Positions 1-8,659 of a stretch of DNA of 41,840 bases are shown here, piece by piece; the first letter of the stretch is position 1; each line of letters begins with the position of its first letter. The DNA comes from Tannerellaceae bacterium (GTDB lineage: Bacteria; Bacteroidota; Bacteroidia; Bacteroidales; Tannerellaceae), in assembly GCA_031270665.1 (NCBI GenBank), contig JAISXD010000031.1:1-41840 (forward strand). Direction: 5' to 3'. The notes beneath the pieces are model-generated. The model worked only from the letters and a program-made list of their open reading frames with translations, ran no database searches and was not told the origin of the DNA. The position numbers were made by a program, and so were the translations under genes.

Positions 1-310
1 AGCGAGGAAGTAAGCCCAAAAGGCTTATTCATGGAATACGGATTGAAAAAACATCGTATATTTGCAGGCAAAAGGACGTGTTTTTTCTATTACTCTCTTA
101 GAAAGAGACGGAAAAAAACAATTGCTTCAAAACGTTTATTTTCAATCCCTTTTATACATTTTAGCTGTTATGTTATTTCGTCAACAGCCACTCTGCCGGC
201 GGTAAAGCCCTGGAAGGGACAAAAAGAAAATCATTGGGATAAAAGAGTGACATTTTATTTGTTATCCATACCTTTGCCGCATGACACAACATCTTTAAAC
301 AATATACATC
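1..310. other. Upstream region without a gene
   Basis: No convincing gene. A 6-bp hairpin (TAAGCC, loop caaaa, GGCTTA; 11-27) followed by TTC may be the weak terminator of a gene ending left of the window, since a TAA at 11-13 lies in it. TAnnTTTG matches occur at 57-64 (TATATTTG) and 269-276 (TACCTTTG). The second lies 35 bp before the peptidase start and is the better candidate for its -7 element, but neither has a TTTG at the right -33 distance. The open frame from 31 to 510 overlaps the peptidase gene in another frame, has no family resemblance and is treated as chance. Confidence 0.5.
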
Positions 311-1711
311 ATGAAAAGAAACAAACTATGGATGGCTTTCTTTGCTTTGGGGATTACGCTATCCGTACAAAGCCAGCAAACAAATGGGGGAATTTCTTCC
401 GAAATGCTCCTTCAAATCAAACAGTCGTATCAGGGGACAGCAACAGACAAGGCGCTCCGGAACGCTATTACGAACAACGATATCAACAAACTGGCTGTCA
501 ACCTGGATAATAAGAATAATTTTGATACTTATTTTTCCGACAAAGTAGAAAGCAAAGGTATTACCAATCAGAAATCGTCCGGCCGTTGCTGGTTGTTTAC
601 CGGGTTGAATGTTTTCCGCTCCCAAATTATTGCCCGGTATGATTTATCCGATTTTCAGTTTTCGCACAACTATCCTTTCTTTTGGGACCAGTTGGAAAAA
701 GCCAATCTTTTCCTTGAGGGGATTATCGATACACGTGATAAATCGCCAGACGACAAGATGGTGGAATGGCTCTTTAAAAACCCACTGAGCGACGGCGGGC
801 AATTTACCGGAGTGGCCGATATCCTGACCAAATATGGCGTAGTGCCTGCCGACGTTATGACCGAAACATACAGCAGTGACAATACTCGCATGATGGCAAA
901 CCTGATTTCTCTGAAATTAAAAGAGTTCGGCCTGCAATTGCGCGAACAGGCGGCCAGAGGAACAAAAGTAACCGATCTGGGAAAAAAGAAAACCGAAATG
1001 CTGGGCGTCGTATACCGCATGCTGGTATTAACGTTAGGCGAACCGCCCGCTTCCTTTACCTGGACATTAAAAGATGCCAAAGGGACTCCCGTTTCCACCA
1101 AGGAATATACCCCTCAGTCATTCTACCGTGAGTTTATCGGCGCCGACTTACAAAACAATTATGTGATGCTGATGAACGACCCCAGCCGCGAATACTATAA
1201 ACTGTATGAGATAGATTTCGACCGTCATGCGTACGACGGAAAGAACTGGACGTACGTAAACCTGCCGGCAGACGATATTAAAGAAATGGCCATCCGCTCG
1301 ATTAAAGACAGTACCATGATGTACTTCTCCTGCGATGTAGGAAAATTCTTCGACCGCGAACGTGGTTTGCTGGATGTAAACCATTACGATTATGCCTCGT
1401 TAATGGGAACTACTTTCGGTATGGATAAAAAACAACGCATCCGGACATTCAGCAGTGGTTCTTCCCATGCAATGACGCTTATGGCTGTAGATTTGGACAA
1501 GAGCGGCAAACCGCGGAAATGGATGGTGGAAAACAGTTGGGGCCCCGGCGCCAACAACGGACACCTTATCATGACCGATGAATGGTTTACTGAATACATG
1601 TTCCGTTTAGTTATCGAAAGCCGGTACGCCACCAAGAATGTAAAAGATATCCTCAGGCAAAAACCAATACGCCTCCCCGCATGGGATCCGATGTTTAGTG
1701 ATGAAGATTGA
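311..1711 (+). CDS. Secreted C1-family cysteine peptidase, bleomycin hydrolase (aminopeptidase C) type
   Basis: A papain-fold peptidase of 466 residues, the usual size for the PepC/bleomycin hydrolase branch of family C1. The catalytic Cys is C93 in SSGRCWLF, the His is H386 in SSHAMTLMAVD, and the Asn is N408 in MVENSWGP, all in the right order and spacing. Residues 1 to about 21 form a signal peptide (short basic start, hydrophobic core, ending near VQSQ), so unlike the cytosolic PepC of Firmicutes this one is probably periplasmic or secreted. That is common for Bacteroidetes homologues. The ATG at 311 is chosen because it gives the signal peptide directly. It sits 30 bp before the isomerase-like gene. 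The substrate is probably oligopeptides, which is inference from the family. Confidence 0.88.
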   Translation: MKRNKLWMAFFALGITLSVQSQQTNGGISSEMLLQIKQSYQGTATDKALRNAITNNDINKLAVNLDNKNNFDTYFSDKVESKGITNQKSSGRCWLFTGLNVFRSQIIARYDLSDFQFSHNYPFFWDQLEKANLFLEGIIDTRDKSPDDKMVEWLFKNPLSDGGQFTGVADILTKYGVVPADVMTETYSSDNTRMMANLISLKLKEFGLQLREQAARGTKVTDLGKKKTEMLGVVYRMLVLTLGEPPASFTWTLKDAKGTPVSTKEYTPQSFYREFIGADLQNNYVMLMNDPSREYYKLYEIDFDRHAYDGKNWTYVNLPADDIKEMAIRSIKDSTMMYFSCDVGKFFDRERGLLDVNHYDYASLMGTTFGMDKKQRIRTFSSGSSHAMTLMAVDLDKSGKPRKWMVENSWGPGANNGHLIMTDEWFTEYMFRLVIESRYATKNVKDILRQKPIRLPAWDPMFSDED

Positions 1712-1741
1712 CTAGTAACTATCCAAAAAAAATGAAATGAT

Positions 1742-3175
1742 ATGAAGAATGAAATGAAAAACGTGAAAATCGGTTTAATGGGAGTTGGATTAAATACCTA
1801 CTGGGGGCAATTTGACGGTTTGCTCAGCCGGCTTACCGGATATCAAAACAGTATAGCAGAGAGGATGCGGTTACATGGGCAGGTCACCGTGGTGGATGCC
1901 GGCATGGTGGATGACACCTGCAAGGCAACAGAGGCCGCCTCTCTCATGAAGCGTGAAGAGATAGAGATACTGTTCATCTTTATATCCACCTATGCGCTGT
2001 CTTCTACCTTGGTCCCGGTAGTGAGCCGCCTGGATGTTCCGGTTATCCTGTTAAATATCCAACCCTTGCCGGCAATGGAGTATGACAGGATAAACAGTCT
2101 GGCAGACAGAGGCGATATAACCGGAGAGTGGCTGGCCAATTGCCAGGCGTGTTCTGTTCCCGAATTTGCCACTGTGCTCAACCGGGCTTCGGTCAAATAT
2201 GATATCGTCACCGGATACCTGGATGATAAAGACGCATGGAACGATATCTACCAATGGATTGAGGCCGCCAACGTTGTATCGGGCATGAAGAACAACCGCA
2301 TGGGCGTACTGGGCGGTTATTACAATGGCATGGTTGATGTATACTCCGACCTGCGGCTTCAGAGCGTCGTGTTCGGCACACACGTCGAAGTGTTGGAGAT
2401 GTGCGAATTACTGGAGCTTAGGAAATCGGTAACAGCAGACGAGCTCAACGCTAAAATAGCAGAATTTGAAGACGTCTTTGTGATTGATAAAGAATGTTCG
2501 CCGGAAGAAATTGAGCGGGCGGCGCATACCTCGGTCGCATTAGACAAACTGATTGATAAATACCGTTTGGGCTCGATGGCCTATTATTATGCAGGCGCAG
2601 AGGGAAACGAATACGAAAATATCATTACTTCCGTCATAGCAGGCAATACCATCCTGACAGGAAAAAATATACCCATTGCCGGGGAGTATGAAGTCAAAAC
2701 GGCACAGGCCATGAAGATAATGTCTTTGCTGGGAGCAGGCGGCTGTTTTTCCGAATTTTACGGGATAGACTTTCATGACGACGTAGTACTGTTGGGGCAC
2801 GACGGGCCTGCACACTACATTATTTCGGAAGAAAAAGTGCAATTAGTACCCCTGCGGGTGTATCACGGCAAACCGGGGAAGGGATTATCCATACAAATGT
2901 CGGTAAAGCACGGGCCCGTAACGCTCCTATCCGTTGTAGAGGGGAAAAACGGCATTTCGCTGTTAGTGGCGGAGGGAGAGTCGGTGCCCGGCTCCATACT
3001 TCAAAACGGAAACGTTAACAGCAGGTACAAATTTCCCGTTTCGGTAAAAGAATTTATTGATAAATGGAGCAAAGCCGGGCCTTCCCATCATTGCGCCATC
3101 GGCGTTGGACACCTGGGTGACGTTCTGAAAAAATATGCCTTCCTGTCAGATATCCCGGTAACTTTCGTTTCTTAA
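1742..3175 (+). CDS. L-arabinose/L-fucose isomerase-fold family protein
   Basis: A cytoplasmic protein of 477 residues with no signal peptide. The start (VKIGLMGVGLNTYWGQFDGL) and the overall layout resemble the L-fucose isomerase/L-arabinose isomerase superfamily: an N-terminal Rossmann-like half, then a C-terminal half with a GAGGCFSEFYGIDFHDDVVLLGHDGPAH region where the family keeps metal-binding acidic and His residues. It is not close enough to AraA or FucI to name the substrate. Many Bacteroidetes carry paralogues annotated only as arabinose isomerase-like. The ATG at 1742 is used; ATG 1754 (MKNVKIG) is an equally plausible start. It is 30 bp after the peptidase and directly before the ECF sigma factor, so it may belong functionally to the SusCD locus. 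Confidence 0.72.
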   Translation: MKNEMKNVKIGLMGVGLNTYWGQFDGLLSRLTGYQNSIAERMRLHGQVTVVDAGMVDDTCKATEAASLMKREEIEILFIFISTYALSSTLVPVVSRLDVPVILLNIQPLPAMEYDRINSLADRGDITGEWLANCQACSVPEFATVLNRASVKYDIVTGYLDDKDAWNDIYQWIEAANVVSGMKNNRMGVLGGYYNGMVDVYSDLRLQSVVFGTHVEVLEMCELLELRKSVTADELNAKIAEFEDVFVIDKECSPEEIERAAHTSVALDKLIDKYRLGSMAYYYAGAEGNEYENIITSVIAGNTILTGKNIPIAGEYEVKTAQAMKIMSLLGAGGCFSEFYGIDFHDDVVLLGHDGPAHYIISEEKVQLVPLRVYHGKPGKGLSIQMSVKHGPVTLLSVVEGKNGISLLVAEGESVPGSILQNGNVNSRYKFPVSVKEFIDKWSKAGPSHHCAIGVGHLGDVLKKYAFLSDIPVTFVS

Positions 3176-3215
3176 TTTGGCATTATATCCAACCGATTCC
3201 CGAAAAAATGATTCT

Positions 3216-3246
3216 ATTGCTTATCAAGAAACTTTAAATATATTTG
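3216..3246 (+). promoter_or_regulatory. Candidate Bacteroidetes promoter for the ECF sigma gene
   Basis: An ATTG at 3216-3219 as -33 element, a 19-bp spacer, then TATATTTG at 3239-3246, a full match to the TAnnTTTG -7 consensus. It lies inside the longest open frame of the sigma gene. If used, it places translation initiation at TTG 3255 or TTG 3276 rather than at TTG 3177. Confidence 0.5.
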
Positions 3247-3254
3247 CCGGGAGT

Positions 3255-3812
3255 TTGATTTATAACGATAACCGATTGGAAACAGAAAAAGATACTTTGC
3301 TGAAACTTCGCGACGGTTCACCCGAAGCTTTTGAAAAACTATTCCATGCATACGGTGGGAAGTTATACAATTTTATCCTTAAAATTTCTTCGGGCGACGT
3401 TTATCTGGCGGAAGAGATGGTTCAAAATACGTTTGTCAGGGTTTGGGAAACACGCGCCTTCCTGAATCCTGACAAATCCTTTATTTCGTATCTGTGCACC
3501 ATCGCCCGGAACAAGCTGGTAAACGAATATGAACACCGGACGGTAGAATATATTTACAGGGAATATGTACAGACGTTTCATCCGGCGACAGAAAACAGCA
3601 CGGAAAAAGAAACAGACCGGAACCTGCTGGAAGAACTGATAGACCGCTTGATAGAAAAGCTGCCGCCGGCAAGGAAACAGGTATTTATTTTAAGCCGGAA
3701 AGAAATGCTGTCAACCAAGGAGATAGCAGAACGGCTCCGGATTTCGGAAAGCACGGTGCAAACCCAGTTGTCAAAGGCCGTATCGTTTATGAAAGAGCAT
3801 CTGGCAAAATAG
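3255..3812 (+). CDS. ECF RNA polymerase sigma factor (sigma-70 family, Bacteroidetes SusCD-linked type)
   Basis: This group-4 sigma factor has only regions 2 and 4. Region 2 runs from DTLLKLRDGSPEAFEKLF through the RVWETRAFLNP core-binding and -10-recognition helices. Region 4 covers LPPARKQVFILSRKEMLSTKEIAERLRISESTVQTQLSKA with its helix-turn-helix. There is no ATG near the start. The frame is open from TTG 3177 (211 residues), but a good promoter sits inside that extension and the family usually has about 180-190 residues, so I take TTG 3255 (185 residues); TTG 3276 is also possible. The gene is 118 bp before the FecR-type anti-sigma factor and probably transcribes the susCD pair when the receptor signals. 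Start uncertain, family assignment firm. Confidence 0.85.
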   Translation: MIYNDNRLETEKDTLLKLRDGSPEAFEKLFHAYGGKLYNFILKISSGDVYLAEEMVQNTFVRVWETRAFLNPDKSFISYLCTIARNKLVNEYEHRTVEYIYREYVQTFHPATENSTEKETDRNLLEELIDRLIEKLPPARKQVFILSRKEMLSTKEIAERLRISESTVQTQLSKAVSFMKEHLAK

Positions 3813-3827
3813 TATGATCACATACTA
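3810..3827 (+). other. Hairpin over the sigma-factor stop codon
   Basis: TAGTATG, loop ATCA, CATACTA: a perfect 7-bp inverted repeat whose first three bases are the TAG stop codon of the sigma gene. No T-run follows, so it is not a canonical terminator. It could be a weak attenuator or an operator between the sigma and anti-sigma genes. Confidence 0.4.
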
Positions 3828-3930
3828 TCGTTCGTATTGTTGGCTGTTTTGTTAATTAAATCAAACGGGATAGCGGATTGTTATGGGTTTCTTGTATATT
3901 TTGTTGAGGAGTTAATCTATTGAATGAAAA

Positions 3931-4914
3931 ATGAATAAAAAAAATTGTCTGTCTATATTTGAACGGTATATATCGGGTGAAGCGCTACCGGATGAAATCA
4001 AAGAGTTAAAGTCGTTCGTTGAAAATAACGCCGGCCTTAACGAATGGCTGGAAGAGGGGATGGAAGATTCATCAGACAGTATCAACCCGGATACGGAAAG
4101 GAGAATGTTGGAGAATATACGTTCGCGAACAGACTATGGCGCCACCCTGCATGCCCCGGCCAACAGAAAGAATCGCAACGCCCGGCTGCACCTGAGAAAA
4201 ACATCGGCGATTGCAGCCATCCTGCTTCCTGCCGTTATGCTGTGCGCCGCCTGGCTGTACCTGAAGCCCCGGCAGGGAGCATCGTTCGAAGTTAGTGCAA
4301 ACAAGGGAGAAAAAGCCAGCCTGACGCTGACGGAAGGCACGACGGTAGCAATCAATTCGGATTCGAAAATCACACTACCCAATGACTATAACCGGAAAAA
4401 CAGGTTTCTCAAACTGGAAGGGGAAGCCTATTTTGATGTAAAACATAATCCGGAGAAACCTTTTATTGTGGAATGTGAGGATATCAAAATCAGGGTATGG
4501 GGAACCAGTTTCGGCATTAAGGCCTACGGGAATGAAAATCATATTTCAATCGTCTTAAACACAGGTAAAATACAACTGACCACCCCGAAAGAAAAGATAG
4601 AAATGGCTCCCGACGAACGCGTCCTGTATAATAAAACAACCCAGAGGGCCACACGCGAAAAAGTAAACGCAGACGACTATACCGGCTGGAGGCAAAACCG
4701 CCTTCGCTTTGAAAACGAATCATTGGAGACGATTATGCAAACGATATCACGGATGCATAATATTGACATCGTATTCGAGAGTCCGCACCTTACGGAGATG
4801 CGATTTACCGGAACGATAGACAATACGAGTATAAAAAGCGTATTAGAGGCCATTATGCTGACTTCTTCCATAAACTACCGGTCGAATAACGGCATTATAT
4901 ATTTATATCGGTAA
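3931..4914 (+). CDS. FecR-family anti-sigma factor, inner membrane
   Basis: A 327-residue single-pass membrane protein of the FecR type that pairs with ECF sigma factors next to SusCD systems. The cytoplasmic N-terminal part (1 to about 90) should hold the sigma factor. The membrane segment lies at about 92-110 (TSAIAAILLPAVMLCAAWLY). The periplasmic FecR domain covers about 117-210 and includes KGEKASLTLTEGTTVAINSDS and LEGEAYFDVKHNPEKPFIV. The C-terminal DUF4974-like part covers about 258-327 (LRFENESLETIMQTISRM). By family knowledge, the periplasmic part contacts the STN domain of the cognate SusC, which is encoded just downstream and does carry an STN domain. The ATG at 3931 is the first in frame. 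Confidence 0.92.
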   Translation: MNKKNCLSIFERYISGEALPDEIKELKSFVENNAGLNEWLEEGMEDSSDSINPDTERRMLENIRSRTDYGATLHAPANRKNRNARLHLRKTSAIAAILLPAVMLCAAWLYLKPRQGASFEVSANKGEKASLTLTEGTTVAINSDSKITLPNDYNRKNRFLKLEGEAYFDVKHNPEKPFIVECEDIKIRVWGTSFGIKAYGNENHISIVLNTGKIQLTTPKEKIEMAPDERVLYNKTTQRATREKVNADDYTGWRQNRLRFENESLETIMQTISRMHNIDIVFESPHLTEMRFTGTIDNTSIKSVLEAIMLTSSINYRSNNGIIYLYR

Positions 4915-4920
4915 ACTACG

Positions 4921-5046
4921 TTTTCCTTTCTGCGCGGAAACGGCCCGCTTCTGCGCAGCAATCGCCTGTTTCTGTGCGGAAATGGTTCGTTTCTGCGCAG
5001 CAATCGCCCGTTTCTGCGCGGAAAAAGGCCGTTTCCGCGCAGCAAT
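4921..5046. repeat. Tandem array of six 21-bp units (three 42-bp pairs)
   Basis: Six consecutive 21-bp units start at 4921, 4942, 4963, 4984, 5005 and 5026. All share a TTTCTGCGC-like core. The units alternate strictly: units 1, 3 and 5 end GCGCGGAAA or GTGCGGAAA, and units 2, 4 and 6 end GCGCAGCAAT, so the higher-order period is 42 bp. The odd units contain the near-palindrome TTTCtGCGCgGAAA. The last unit is framed by AGGCCGT (5026-5032) and ACGGCCT (5049-5055), a 7-bp inverted repeat. It occupies the anti-sigma to susC gap (4915-5284). I see no convincing TAnnTTTG promoter in the rest of this gap, only a small TTAGC/GCTAA dyad at 5227-5242 and an AT-rich leader. Confidence 0.85.
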
Positions 5047-5284
5047 TTACGGCCTCCTCCGGTCATTGCCGGCGCGAACGGCCTGTTAAAAGGAATTACC
5101 CATCCCTTAATGCTCCGGCGGGTCGGAGAGTTGTCAGTTCCCCTGGGGGAAAGCAGATTTACTAATAAAAGTTAAATAATCAAAAGAGAATAGTAAAAAG
5201 AGAACCGGCAACTGTATACTTAGAGCTTAGCCAAACAGCTAAACATAGAGATGTTTTGTTAATAAATTTAAAAATCAAAGTATT

Positions 5285-8200
5285 ATGAGATTTCGAATTC
5301 TATTGTATCGCAGACGAGTCGTACATATTTTAGGTATGCTACTCTTGTCTCATTGTTTATTTTCGCAGATAACAGTTGATGTTAAAAACAAACGGTTGAA
5401 AGAAGCTCTGAAGGAGATTGAAGCGAAAAGCTCTTTTAAATTCTTTTACAACAACGATTTGGAAGGGCTGGACAAAATCGTTTCGCTGAAAGTTTCGGAT
5501 GGCAATATCGACGTTGCACTCACCCGGTTATTGTCAGGCACTGAAGTGGGTTATCAGAAGCAGGATAATAACATCATCCTTCTTATCCCTGCAAAAGCAG
5601 CCCCGGCACAAGAAGGACTGAAGAAAATAAAAGGGATCGTTAAAGATGGAACGGGCGAACCGGTTGCAGGAGCCTCCCTCGCGGTAAAAGGGATGACTAT
5701 CGGCACGGTGAGCGATATCGACGGTTCGTTTTCGCTGGATATCCCGGAGAACGCTACGCTAAGCATATCGTACCTCGGTTTTTTGCCTAAGGAAATAAAA
5801 GTGGGCGGCAAAACAGTATTCGACATCAATCTTGAGGAAAATACCCAGGCGTTAGATGAAGTGGTGGTGGTAGGCTATGGCGTGCAAAAAAAACGCGACC
5901 TGACCGGTGCGGTATCCTCCATAAAAATGAACGATTCGCCCACAGGCACCTTATCAACCATCGGCCATGCGCTGGCGGGAAAAGCGGCCGGGCTCCGCGT
6001 TACGCAAGCTACCGCACAGCCGGGTGCAGGCACTACTTTCCGCGTCCGTGGACAAACGTCTATCAATGCAAGTAACGATCCGCTTATTATCGTAGACGGG
6101 TTTCCCATCAGCAAATCGGCCTCTACGGGCAGTGGAAACCGTTATAGTGCAGGAAGCCAGGACAATGTGCTGGAAATGATAAATCCCTCCGACGTAGAGA
6201 GTATCGAAGTGCTTAAGGACGCATCCGCAACGGCCATCTATGGCTCACGCGCCGGGCACGGGGTAATCATCATCACCACCAAACGCGGTAAAGCCGGCAA
6301 ACCCAACGTTACCTACTCGGGCAACGTATCCGCCCAGACAATCGCCTCCAATTACAAGCTACTGGATGCCCCGGAATACATGAGGCTCAGCAATATGTAT
6401 GAACTCGAAAAATGGAGACGCGACAAAGGGGAAGGCGCCTATGCGGCGTACGTTACGCCCAGGCCCAATATGCCGGACGCTTATACGCCCAAGTACACGG
6501 AAGCCGAAATAGCCAATGCGAAAACCACCGACTGGATAGACGAGGTCACCAGAACAGGCGTACAACAGTCACATAACGTTTCGATTGCCGGAGGTTCCGA
6601 CAAATCGAAATACCTGGCTTCGCTGAACTATTTCGACCAGAAAGGAATCCTGAAGAACAGTAATATGCAAAGGTTTACGATCAACCTGAACAACGACTAT
6701 GAGTTTTCCCGGTATGTAAAAGGCGGATTAACATTCAACATCAGCCGCAATAAATACGACAACGTCCCACTGGGCACCGGACAGTTTGAAAATTCGGGAA
6801 TACTCGGCGTAGCCACTTTCTTCGAACCGAACATACCCGTATATAACGAAGAAGGGACATTCTCCGAATCCAACGTATACAAGCAGTTCCCCAATCCCGT
6901 GTCCATGCTGGATATCGAAGATAACACAACCAAAGACCGCGTACTGGGTACGGGATATCTGTCGGTAGAACCCGTAAAGGGCCTGCTGATCAAAGCCAAT
7001 CTGGGCTTCGACCGTAAATTCTCGAAGCGCAAAACCTACCTGCCGAAAACCACCCTGTACGGAAAAACAACCAACGGTAATGCCCATCAGGCCCAGGACG
7101 ACGGTATGGATTATCTTTTCAACCTTACGGCCAATTACATCAAATCGTTTGGCGAACACAGCCTCACTGCCCTGGCCGGTTACGAGTGGCAACAGTTCAA
7201 TGCCGAATGGTTCAGTGCCGGAAATACGAATTTCTCGATAGATAATTTCCTTTACAATAATTTAGGCGCCGGTTCAGGTGAAAAGACGGTCGGTTCAAGT
7301 AAGACAATGAGTTCGCTGAGTTCTGTTTTCGGGCGAATCAACTATGCCTTCGCAGACAAATACCTGCTCACGGCAACGTTGCGCGCCGACGGATCTTCCA
7401 ATTTCAATCCCGATTACCGCTGGGGATATTTTCCCTCCGTATCGGGAGCCTGGCGCTTCAGCGAAGAAGCCTTTATGCAAAATACCCGCCACATCCTATC
7501 CAACGGCAAGCTGCGCGCAGGATACGGACAAACCGGCAACACCAGCGTGGGCAACCGTGTGCAGGACTATTTTAAATCCGACTGGAAATACGTATTCGGC
7601 AGCACCGGGGTAACCGGGATGGGCGTAAGTGTGCTTGGCAATCCCAGAATAACCTGGGAAACTACCAGCGAATGGAATATAGGGGTAGACCTCGGTTTCC
7701 TCGACAACCGTATCAATTTGACGGCAGAATACTATGACCGCGTAATTTCCAATCTGCTGGTGACAAACAAGACGCTGCCCTCTTACAATGAAGTTACCAG
7801 CATAGCCGCTAACATCGGGGCAACGCAAAGCCAGGGTATAGAACTTACGCTGAATACCGTGAATATCAAAAACAGCGATTTAGTATGGACTTCAGACCTT
7901 ACATTCTACAAATACAAAGACCGCTGGAAAGAGCGCGACCCCAACTGGATACCCCGGGAATACCAGTCGGTGAACGATCCGATACGCGCTATATTCAGTT
8001 ATCAGGCAGACGGCTTGCTACAACCCGGCGAGGCAGTCCCCGCCTGGCAGAAAGGGTTACTCCCCGGCCAGATTAAAATAAAAAGCCTCACACAGCAGGA
8101 TGCCTTAAGCGATGGCGACAGAATACTGATAGGCTCCAAAGACCCCGATTTCTCGTATGGTTTGAACAATACCGTACGTTACAAAAGATTCGATCTTAAT

Positions 8201-8641
8201 ATATATTTATACGGGGAGGCCGGGCGTTGGCGCGATGCAAGCTATTACGACTCATGGCTGCCTTACCGCTTTTCCGCACCCAGCGGCGGGCTGTACAATA
8301 TGTCTCAGAAAGCCCTCGACAGCTGGACGCTGGACAACTCAAATTCCTCCGTACCCAATTTGTTGAAATCAAGCGATTCTTCAGGCGATTACTTTATGAA
8401 GAACGTGTGGTTTATGCGCTGCCGCAACATTACATTAGGGTACACGATCCCCGGTATTAAGAACATAGCCGGCAACATTCGGTTAAACGTGAGCGTAAAT
8501 AATCCGTTCGTAATCAGCAACTGGAATGGGCTGGATCCGGAAACGGACTACAACCCCTCAGATTCCAATACCGAGAATGCGGCCGCTTATTCTTACCCGA
8601 ATGTGCGTACATTCAGTTTTGGAGTGGATATTAGTTTTTAA
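5285..8641 (+). CDS. SusC/RagA-family TonB-linked outer membrane protein with STN domain
   Basis: An 1118-residue TonB-dependent transporter that imports an oligomeric nutrient across the outer membrane together with its SusD lid. Domains in order: signal peptide 1-28; STN (secretin/TonB N-terminal) domain about 29-100; carboxypeptidase-regulatory-like domain about 115-186; TonB-box-like DEVVVVGYG at 191-199; plug domain about 200-330, with DPLIIVDGFPI and SIEVLKDASATAIYGSRAG; then a beta-barrel ending in the aromatic terminus FSFGVDISF. The STN domain marks a signalling transporter that works with the FecR and sigma genes upstream. The SusD partner begins 18 bp downstream. The substrate cannot be read from sequence, and no degradative enzyme is encoded beside it. 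Confidence 0.95.
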   Translation: MRFRILLYRRRVVHILGMLLLSHCLFSQITVDVKNKRLKEALKEIEAKSSFKFFYNNDLEGLDKIVSLKVSDGNIDVALTRLLSGTEVGYQKQDNNIILLIPAKAAPAQEGLKKIKGIVKDGTGEPVAGASLAVKGMTIGTVSDIDGSFSLDIPENATLSISYLGFLPKEIKVGGKTVFDINLEENTQALDEVVVVGYGVQKKRDLTGAVSSIKMNDSPTGTLSTIGHALAGKAAGLRVTQATAQPGAGTTFRVRGQTSINASNDPLIIVDGFPISKSASTGSGNRYSAGSQDNVLEMINPSDVESIEVLKDASATAIYGSRAGHGVIIITTKRGKAGKPNVTYSGNVSAQTIASNYKLLDAPEYMRLSNMYELEKWRRDKGEGAYAAYVTPRPNMPDAYTPKYTEAEIANAKTTDWIDEVTRTGVQQSHNVSIAGGSDKSKYLASLNYFDQKGILKNSNMQRFTINLNNDYEFSRYVKGGLTFNISRNKYDNVPLGTGQFENSGILGVATFFEPNIPVYNEEGTFSESNVYKQFPNPVSMLDIEDNTTKDRVLGTGYLSVEPVKGLLIKANLGFDRKFSKRKTYLPKTTLYGKTTNGNAHQAQDDGMDYLFNLTANYIKSFGEHSLTALAGYEWQQFNAEWFSAGNTNFSIDNFLYNNLGAGSGEKTVGSSKTMSSLSSVFGRINYAFADKYLLTATLRADGSSNFNPDYRWGYFPSVSGAWRFSEEAFMQNTRHILSNGKLRAGYGQTGNTSVGNRVQDYFKSDWKYVFGSTGVTGMGVSVLGNPRITWETTSEWNIGVDLGFLDNRINLTAEYYDRVISNLLVTNKTLPSYNEVTSIAANIGATQSQGIELTLNTVNIKNSDLVWTSDLTFYKYKDRWKERDPNWIPREYQSVNDPIRAIFSYQADGLLQPGEAVPAWQKGLLPGQIKIKSLTQQDALSDGDRILIGSKDPDFSYGLNNTVRYKRFDLNIYLYGEAGRWRDASYYDSWLPYRFSAPSGGLYNMSQKALDSWTLDNSNSSVPNLLKSSDSSGDYFMKNVWFMRCRNITLGYTIPGIKNIAGNIRLNVSVNNPFVISNWNGLDPETDYNPSDSNTENAAAYSYPNVRTFSFGVDISF

Positions 8642-8659
8642 CTCAAAAAAAAAGAAGAT

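Noticed and set aside
31-510. Open frame of 159 codons before and into the C1 peptidase gene
   Set aside because: It overlaps the well-supported peptidase by 200 bp in another frame, has low-complexity basic composition, and resembles no family.
4875-5165. Two small frames, one on each strand, across the 21-bp repeat array (seven-residue repeats)
   Set aside because: A 21-bp period is divisible by three, so open repetitive frames arise automatically; no start signal or family match.
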